Shown one piece after another: positions 31,995-33,214 of a DNA stretch of 33,214 nt (the first letter of the stretch is position 1; every line of letters begins with the position of its first letter). This DNA is from JAVVTQ01 sp036653595 (GTDB lineage: Bacteria > Bacillota > Clostridia > Oscillospirales > Ruminococcaceae), in NCBI GenBank assembly GCA_036653595.1, contig JAVVTQ010000015.1:1-33214 (forward strand). Direction: 5' to 3'. The notes beneath the pieces were generated by a model, which searched no databases, had not been told where the DNA came from, and saw only the letters and a program-made list of their open reading frames with translations. The position numbers and the translations under genes were made by a program.

Positions 31995-32914
31995 CAGCTT
32001 TGCTCCTCCGAGGCTTTTTTAATAGCTCGCTCAAAAATTGATTTTTCGGCTTTTACGCGCGGTTTTGGGGATTGGGCCGGCGCATTTGATATTTCATCGC
32101 GAGTGTCTCGCAGGGACTTATAGCCCTTGTTATGCCAGCCTCGAAGCACGGAATTTATGTATGCCACAGAGTCCTTGCCGGTGCGCATGAACGCCTCCTT
32201 GACAAAAGCCTCGTCATAGCCGTACTCCTCGTACCATATGGCAATTGTAGCTTTTTGTGCTTTGTTAAAATCGCTTTTTTCAAGACAAAGTGCCTGTGCA
32301 ACCTTGCACTCGCGCTTTTCGCGAAGCTCCAGAAGATTGATGTGCTTATCGAGCGCGTCGGCGGAGTCTATTCCAAGCTCGCGCCATTGCTGCGCGGCGG
32401 ACGCGCTCTTTGCGATGACAGAGCGACGATTCTTGATGCGCGGGAGGAAAAAAGAGATTACGGTCAGAATCATGTCGGCGGTGTAGCCTTCGAATTCCAC
32501 AACCTCTAGCAGTGTGCGGCTTTCGGCGGCATCAAGCGGTCTGGCAATCAGCCTTTGCGTTTCCTGCATCAAAACCGCGATATCCGGGTTGTAGAGTGAA
32601 AGCTCGGCTGCGCGCTCTGAGGAAAGATGCTTTCGCGGCTCTATAATCTGACACTGCTTTTGAACGCTATTTTCTGCGGAGGAGAAGCTTTTGGCAGAGT
32701 CCTTGATCAGGCCGGCTTTTTCCCAAAAGTCAACCGCACGTGAGGCTGTTTGCTCCGACATGCAAAGCTCTGAGGCTATGTCGCCGACAGTGGCGCAGTT
32801 CCCGCAAAGCATGAAAATCGCGACCTTTAAGGCGGGACCATCGGCACTGCGATAGCGCTCTAAAAAAGAAGAGGGCAGGGATGCACAGGCAAAGCAGTCA
32901 GACAGGCTATACAT
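31994..32914 (-). CDS. DnaD domain protein (primosome / replication initiation)
   Basis: A 306-residue protein. The N-terminal about 75 residues form a winged helix (ALKVAIFMLCGN, VGDIASELCMSEQTASRAVDFWEKAGLI), as in DnaD/DnaB-type primosome proteins. The C-terminal DnaD domain (about 200-265) carries the hallmark YINSVLRGW (252-260) after IWYEEYGYDEAFVKEAF. A basic tail follows (PKPRVKAEKSIFERAIKKA). GGGGG lies 9 bases before the ATG. It is first in an operon with the helicase loader and works with it in starting or restarting replication. The promoter region holds an inverted repeat whose inner arm overlaps the ribosome site, suggesting control of this operon. Confidence 0.88.
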   Translation of the reverse strand: MYSLSDCFACASLPSSFLERYRSADGPALKVAIFMLCGNCATVGDIASELCMSEQTASRAVDFWEKAGLIKDSAKSFSSAENSVQKQCQIIEPRKHLSSERAAELSLYNPDIAVLMQETQRLIARPLDAAESRTLLEVVEFEGYTADMILTVISFFLPRIKNRRSVIAKSASAAQQWRELGIDSADALDKHINLLELREKRECKVAQALCLEKSDFNKAQKATIAIWYEEYGYDEAFVKEAFMRTGKDSVAYINSVLRGWHNKGYKSLRDTRDEISNAPAQSPKPRVKAEKSIFERAIKKASEEQS

Positions 32915-32918
32915 TGCG

Positions 32919-32977
32919 CAATACCCCCATAATCAAAAAAATGTGTAAATCAATCTTATATTTTTTGAGGGGTATTG
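32919..32977. promoter_or_regulatory. Inverted repeat spanning the promoter and ribosome site of the DnaD operon
   Basis: On the minus strand CAATACCCC (32969-32977) starts inside the -35 box, and its perfect complement GGGGTATTG (32919-32927) covers the ribosome site. The arms are about 41 bases apart and the upstream one precedes the transcription start, so the repeat acts on DNA, not in the RNA. Confidence 0.5.
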
Positions 32978-32981
32978 TCAA
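32953..32981 (-). promoter_or_regulatory. Promoter of the DnaD/DnaC-type operon
   Basis: On the minus strand TTGACA (32976-32981), 17 bases, TAAGAT (32953-32958), about 39 bases upstream of the start codon. Confidence 0.8.
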
Positions 32982-33010
32982 TCAAAGCTAGAGAGAAATG
33001 ATAAAAGGCG

Positions 33011-33039
33011 TTGACATGAGGCGATGGCGAAGATATAAT
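33011..33039 (+). promoter_or_regulatory. Full-consensus promoter of tRNA-Gly
   Basis: TTGACA (33011-33016), 17 bases, TATAAT (33034-33039): an exact sigma-A consensus, divergent from the DnaD operon promoter. Confidence 0.92.
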
Positions 33040-33050
33040 AAAAAAGCGAT

Positions 33051-33126
33051 GCGGGTTTAGCTCATATGGTAGAGCGCCACCTTCCCAAGGTGGATGTGGC
33101 GAGTTCGAGCCTCGTAGCCCGCTCCA
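33051..33126 (+). tRNA. tRNA-Gly (anticodon CCC) with encoded CCA
   Basis: The acceptor stem GCGGGTT/AGCCCGC has one T-G wobble. The D stem is GCTC/GAGC and the anticodon stem CCACC/GGTGG, with loop TTCCCAA giving anticodon CCC. The T arm GCGAG-TTCGAGC-CTCGT closes with a terminal G-T pair. CCA at 33124-33126 is genome-encoded. It decodes GGG. Confidence 0.96.
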
Positions 33127-33160
33127 AAAGAAGCACTCTTTAAAAAGAGTGCTTCTTTTT
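33127..33160 (+). terminator. Terminator of the tRNA-Gly gene
   Basis: AAAGAAGCACTCTT pairs perfectly with AAGAGTGCTTCTTT around TAAA, ending in TTTTT. It begins directly after the CCA, so the tRNA is a single-gene transcript. Confidence 0.93.
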
Positions 33161-33214
33161 GATTTGCCGTCTCTATGGACTGCTGTTTGCACGGCGTTTT
33201 TGGAATATAACGCT

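Noticed and set aside
32956..33192. Minus-strand frame of 78 codons
   Set aside because: It runs antisense through tRNA-Gly, its promoter and its terminator; the middle is the well-known spurious translation of a tRNA gene.

Overview
The window looks like a low-to-mid GC Gram-positive genome of the class Clostridia, probably Oscillospirales or a relative, though no marker here fixes the genus. This rests on strong AGGAGG-type ribosome sites, many TTGACA-N17-TATAAT promoters, clostridial families (DUF5685, C11 clostripain peptidase, FeoA/FeoB, DnaD plus DnaC-type loader) and tRNA-Gly(CCC) with an encoded CCA.

Left part (1-5911). A truncated DUF2975-like membrane protein gene runs off the left edge. 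It is followed by a TetR-MATE efflux operon (minus strand) with two palindromic operators. Next come the remains of an ECF sigma factor gene, broken by frameshifts, and its still intact membrane anti-sigma partner. A bidirectional terminator separates these from a single-gene 3-hydroxyacyl-CoA dehydrogenase.

Signalling island (5912-16438, plus strand). One near-consensus promoter drives a small excisionase-like HTH protein. After it comes a 1155-residue REC-GGDEF-EAL-PAS-REC-GGDEF-PAS protein, then two large, soluble, paralogous hybrid histidine kinases and a free-standing HPt protein. Genes overlap or nearly touch. The set has every piece of a His-Asp-His-Asp relay whose final receivers could be the two REC domains of the cyclic-di-GMP enzyme. 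This is the most interesting part of the window.

Middle (16439-22700). A multi-cluster iron-sulfur/FAD oxidoreductase (GltD-like core with N- and C-terminal ferredoxin-like parts) is followed by 1.2 kb without a convincing intact gene, probably decayed sequence. Then comes a secreted clostripain-family lipoprotein, whose terminator runs into three tandem 52-bp repeats.

Right part (22712-33214). On the minus strand lie a polysaccharide deacetylase and a coupled trio (DUF5685, a J-domain-like protein without HPD, a membrane protein). On the plus strand lie two overlapping nucleoside hydrolase genes and feoAB, which has two inverted-repeat operators in its leader. On the minus strand follow a small membrane protein and a DnaD/DnaC-type replication pair. 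The window ends with tRNA-Gly, which has its own consensus promoter and terminator.

Reading frames and motifs were read by eye. Family names come from motif recognition without database searches.
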